DNA of 35,138 bases from an uncultured bacterium. GTDB taxonomy: Bacteria > Patescibacteriota > Gracilibacteria > Absconditabacterales > Absconditicoccaceae. The position numbers and the translations under genes were made by a program. This document shows, one piece after another, positions 29,759 to 35,138 of the stretch. The stretch covers positions 1 through 35,138 of the forward strand of contig CALMTC010000013.1 in the NCBI GenBank assembly GCA_937872535.1. Reading direction: 5' to 3'. The notes under the pieces were generated by a model. It saw nothing but the letters and a program-made list of their open reading frames with translations, was not told the origin of the DNA and did not search any database. Each line of letters starts with the position of its first letter. Within the stretch, counting starts at the first letter, position 1.

Positions 29759-31282
29759 TTATTTTACAGCTCTAAAATATTTTAGTTCTCAGTACAAAAG
29801 TTTTACACTCGACCAATTGATGATAAAAAGAAGTAAAAAGGTTACTATTCCATACCCCATTAAAAGTCATAATTCTGGTCGAAATCATTGACAGAGAGAA
29901 AAAAAGAATGATTTGCTATATGAAAAAATTCCTCAAAGAATAACCAGAATAAAAACATTTTTGAAAAAAAAAGTTCGATCAAAAGAAAATGTCTGGAAAC
30001 GATAAACAGAATGTAAACTCATAAAAAAAGTTACCAGCCAACCAGTAATAGTCCCTACTATTACAGCCAAAATACCCAATCGAGATAGGGTGGAAATAGT
30101 AATCAAAATATTGCTAACCACTCAAATAATCACGATAAGGGTCCTTTGTTTAGCTAGTCAAAAGCCATTCATCAAATAGTAATTGATAGAATGAAGAGTG
30201 TTGAAGACAATAAATGGTCAAATAAACTGTAACAGATAGCCAGAATAAAAATATGCTTTTCAGAAAAAAAGTGCAGCAATTTCTGGTCAAAAACAAAGAT
30301 AAAATAAGCCTATTGTCATGCTAAAGACTGAAAAATATTTATATAAGATCGAAAGAAGTATTTTGAGTTTATCGAAGTTTTTTTGAACAATAAGATCTGC
30401 ACTAATGGCAGGGAGAAAATTTAAAATAGGAAAAACCACAAAGACGTAAATTGTTATCAGATTAAGAAAATTGGCATAATATCAGGATTGAGTCGGTCCC
30501 AAAAAATAGATAACAATTTGTTGATCGATATGTCCAGATACTGCGAGAAAATTAACTCACAAAAAAACCCACAAGCCATATGATAGCCATTTTTTGATGA
30601 TACTTTTTGAGAAAAAAATTCCAGCTTTTGTTTCCTTGAGATAACCAGTAAAGTAGAGTGTAAAGCCAGTTATTATAGCCAACGCTAATCATCCCAACCA
30701 GCAAAAAGTATAAGAAAGAAGTGTGAGGGAGCCGCTGCTAAAAAGAAAAAGAGTAAAAAGTGTAATTGAGAGGACTCTTACAAATTCTATCAGATTAGCA
30801 TACAGGACATTTTGGAAAGCATAAAATGCTGAGCTAAAAAGTTGAATAAAGTTGATTCCCAAGAAATACCAAGCAAAAAGCGTAATAATTTCTGAGCCAT
30901 GAGTAAAATGGAAATAGTTTTGTGCTAATCGATCGCTTGTAAAAAAAATAACACTTCAAAAAATGAGCGCGGAAATAAACTGTAAAATGGCGGTAAAAAA
31001 AAGAAGAGAATTAGCTGATTTATGATCAGTCTTTGCTCTATATTGCGGTAAAAAATACTGCAGAGACTCAGTCAATCAAAGGTCGTTGTAAACAGAAAAA
31101 AGAGTAACAAGACTCAAAAGTGAGAAAAAAAATCAGTACTCTTCGACACTTACTGAGCGCGATAATAATATTCTGGAAAAATATCAAAGTGGGCCAATGA
31201 GAAAAGAAAAAAAATAAGCCACAAGTCAATTTATAATCAGCTTTTTTGCGAGAATTTCTTGTGGTGGTTTCGCTTCACTCAT
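29759..31282 (-). CDS. Wzx-type polysaccharide flippase
   Basis: A 507-residue polytopic protein with about twelve to fourteen membrane helices. The opening LIINGLVAYFFSFLIGPLGY and RSVSVEEYGFFFSLLSLVTL match the polysaccharide biosynthesis protein family (MOP superfamily). So do GHIDQQIVIYFLGPTQSGYY and PFIVFNTLHSINYYLMNGFG. It would flip a polyprenyl-diphosphate-linked glycan to the outer face. It lies 29 bases downstream of gyrA and co-directional, so gyrA and the - strand glycan genes might share a transcript. Many glycines are UGA. Confidence 0.92.
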
Positions 31283-31311
31283 TTCTTCTCATAAACTCTA
31301 AAAAAAATTCT

Positions 31312-33783
<2,472 letters not shown>

Positions 33784-33803
33784 AATTTTTTATACAACAA
33801 TAA

Positions 33804-33833
33804 ATCATATCCCCAGAAGTTTACTTTTTTCAA
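33804..33833 (-). promoter_or_regulatory. Promoter of gyrA
   Basis: On the minus strand TTGAAA (33828-33833) and TATGAT (33804-33809) are 18 bases apart, about 20 bases before the gyrA start. Confidence 0.45.
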
Positions 33834-34011
33834 TCAACCAATCAAGAGAAGCTAAAAATTCCTTTTACTAAGCGTTTTTTGAGAAACATTTATCTTCTAG
33901 AAATTTTTTTAAGCAATTCAGTTAAAAAAAAGAATCTAAAAAATTCTGCTTGCACAACTTATAATTTCAAAACACAAAAAAAGTAAATTCAAAATCTAAA
34001 AAAAATTTTCA

Positions 34012-34335
34012 TTCTGCGAAATATAAAAAATAAATTTATGAAAATGAATTTTTTCTAATCAAAAAGCTACTTTTGAGAGAATGAGAAAAAATAATACAAA
34101 AATCTTATAAGAAAAAATTTTCTGAAAAACATAAAATATAAATTTTTGAGAGCGAAAATAATGATGTTTAAAAGCTGGATTTGAGAGTATTGAAAAAAAT
34201 ATTTATAAAGAACTAAAAAATTTTTTCTTCTGCAAAAAATAAAATGAAAATTATTGTAAAATGAATTTAATGGCTTAGAGAGCTGATTTTTAGAGATTAA
34301 GAAAAAAATAAAAAATGAAAATAAAAATAAAAAAA
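34012..34335. repeat. Three diverged 108-bp tandem repeats in a long AT-rich gap
   Basis: Units start at 34012, 34120 and 34228, each with TTCTG, exactly 108 bases apart. They align without gaps: AGCT falls at the same offset (about 54-57) in all three, followed by a shared (T)GAGAGnnTnAgAAAAAA-like block. Identity is partial but the spacing is exact. The surrounding gap 33834-34562 is very AT-rich with many stops in all frames and no supported gene. Possible roles are an origin-like region, an untranslated RNA or a decayed repeat. Confidence 0.65.
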
Positions 34336-34562
34336 ATGACGAAAAAAATAATACGACAAATATTTTTCATAATAATGCAATAATTTTTTCAAAAAAGGAG
34401 AAGGAAAGAAGAAGAGAAATGCCTCTTGTGAATTGCTGTTTTGAAGGTATATGAAAAAATAAAAAAATGTATGAAAAAAAAATGAAAACGATTGCATTAC
34501 TCTTTTCAATGACTAATTTGGAGATGCAAAAGATTTTACTTTTGAATAAAAAACCTAAAAAA

Positions 34563-34832
34563 ATGGCTCGATTAACTACAACAAAAGCTCCTGCTAAAAC
34601 AGTTGCTGCAAAAAAACCAGCTGCTAAAAAAGCAACAGTAAAAAAAGCTGTAGCAAAAAAACCAGCTGCTAAAAAAGCAACAGTGAAAAAAGCTGTAGCT
34701 AAGAAACCAGTTGCTAAAAAGACTACAGTAAAAAAAGCTGTAGCTAAGAAACCAGCTGCTAAAAAGACTACAGTAAAAAAAGCTGTGGCTAAGAAACCAG
34801 CTGCTAAAAAAGTTGTAGCGAAGAAAAAATAA
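34563..34832 (+). CDS. Lysine/alanine-rich histone H1-like DNA-binding protein
   Basis: An 89-residue, extremely basic, low-complexity protein made almost wholly of Lys, Ala, Val, Thr and Pro, with the pattern KKPAAKKATVKKAVA repeated. It contains no glycine, hence no UGA. The composition resembles eukaryotic histone H1 tails and bacterial Hc1/AlgP-type proteins, which bind and condense DNA. ATG 34563 (MARLTTTKAPA) is preferred; an in-frame extension to 34467 adds a dissimilar hydrophobic stretch. It is transcribed alone and ends at a strong terminator. With HU in the same window it suggests a role in nucleoid compaction. Confidence 0.85.
   Translation: MARLTTTKAPAKTVAAKKPAAKKATVKKAVAKKPAAKKATVKKAVAKKPVAKKTTVKKAVAKKPAAKKTTVKKAVAKKPAAKKVVAKKK
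34608..34787 (+). repeat. Four tandem 45-bp coding repeats
   Basis: Four consecutive 45-base units each encode a 15-residue AKKPxAKKxTVKKAV block, with a partial fifth after them. Differences are mostly synonymous or conservative (Ala/Thr, Ala/Val). Copy number is likely to vary between strains. Confidence 0.9.
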
Positions 34833-34853
34833 ATTTTTCCTTAGCTCACTTTT

Positions 34854-34882
34854 AAAAAAACACTCTTCGGAGTGTTTTTTTT
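34854..34882 (+). terminator. Rho-independent terminator
   Basis: CACTC (34861-34865) and GAGTG (34870-34874) close a TTCG loop. The stem is flanked by an A run before and a T run after, so it may act in both directions. It lies 28 bases after the stop of the histone-like gene. Confidence 0.9.
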
Positions 34883-34961
34883 AACGAAAATTATTCTCCA
34901 CCACCACAAAAATTTCTAAAGCTTATCGGAATAATTCTTTTTGTATTGCCATTTTTCTAGA

Positions 34962-35138
34962 CTATTTTTTTCTTTCTATGATAGTATCAAAAACTACTTC
35001 AAGTAAATCGAACCAGCCATCTTGATTGCTCTCTGGACGTTTTCAGTGTCATTGTCAAAAGAGAACATTAGCTACTGCTGTCCAAGCATTGCCAAGTATT
35101 TTGATTTTTTGTCTCTGAGAACTAGTATAGTTTTTAAG
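34962..35138 (-). CDS. C-terminal end of an unidentified gene, cut by the window edge
   Basis: The frame is open from the right edge to TAG at 34962-34964, giving 58 residues. It passes three UGA codons as Gly and reads like real protein (SSQRQKIKILGNAWTAVANV, later SNQDGWFDLLEVVFDTII). The QRQK...LGNAWT stretch faintly recalls the end of DNA cytosine-5 methyltransferases, but not enough to assign. The gene starts outside the window. Confidence 0.5.

Noticed and set aside
29933-30330. Apparent frameshift near the 3' end of the flippase gene
   Set aside because: It came from miscounting a T run. With seven T at that point the frame is continuous to the stop at 29759.
34297-34509. Minus-strand frame rich in Phe and Tyr
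   Set aside because: Low-complexity translation of A-rich DNA with no start signal or family features.

Overview
The window is bacterial, AT-rich and reads correctly only if UGA is a sense codon for glycine (translation table 25). With the standard code almost every gene breaks into pieces. With UGA = Gly the pieces join into full-length proteins, and the UGA codons fall on invariant glycines: the GalE TGGxGYIG loop, the serine-protease GNSGG, the DxDG of a HAD phosphatase, the LAGGxGTR loop of a sugar nucleotidyltransferase and DxGxGxG of methyltransferases. This code is known from Gracilibacteria (BD1-5/GN02) and Absconditabacteria (SR1) of the Candidate Phyla Radiation, so the source is almost certainly one of these. 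All coordinates below use UGA = Gly and stop only at UAA/UAG, with one exception: a NUDIX gene that appears to end at UGA. I found no rRNA or tRNA genes.

Layout. 1-2460 (+): a membrane-anchored coiled-coil protein, a methyltransferase, a sigma-70 family factor and an HU protein with its own promoter and terminator. 2464-2824: no gene, but a foldable segment that may be an RNA. 2825-4480 (-): RecJ. 4767-7429 (+): a protein with a possible PD-(D/E)xK nuclease site, a small protein, and exonuclease VII large subunit. With RecJ this makes a small DNA-repair neighbourhood. 7430-7814: another structured, relatively GC-rich non-coding stretch. 7815-9938 (+): an exported trypsin-like protease with S-layer-homology-like repeats.

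10009-31282 is a large surface-glycan locus. On the + strand it holds GalE, a DUF2304-glycosyltransferase fusion, two membrane proteins, a methyltransferase, a GtrA protein, a dolichol-phosphate-sugar-synthase-like enzyme, a second epimerase, a complete four-gene GDP-D-glycero-D-manno-heptose pathway (hddC, hddA, gmhA, gmhB), two GT4 glycosyltransferases and a methyltransferase. On the - strand it holds three GT2 glycosyltransferases, two FkbM methyltransferases and a Wzx-type flippase. Together they could make activated sugars, assemble and methylate a lipid-linked glycan, and flip it outward, possibly to decorate an S-layer. A NUDIX hydrolase gene with unusual coding features interrupts the locus at 17960-18523.

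31312-33783 (-) is gyrA. Upstream of it is a roughly 780-bp AT-rich stretch with three diverged 108-bp tandem repeats. Then come a lysine/alanine-rich histone-H1-like protein (+) and the C-terminal end of an unidentified gene (-) that runs off the right edge. Start codons are generally preceded by A-rich leaders without a clear Shine-Dalgarno sequence.
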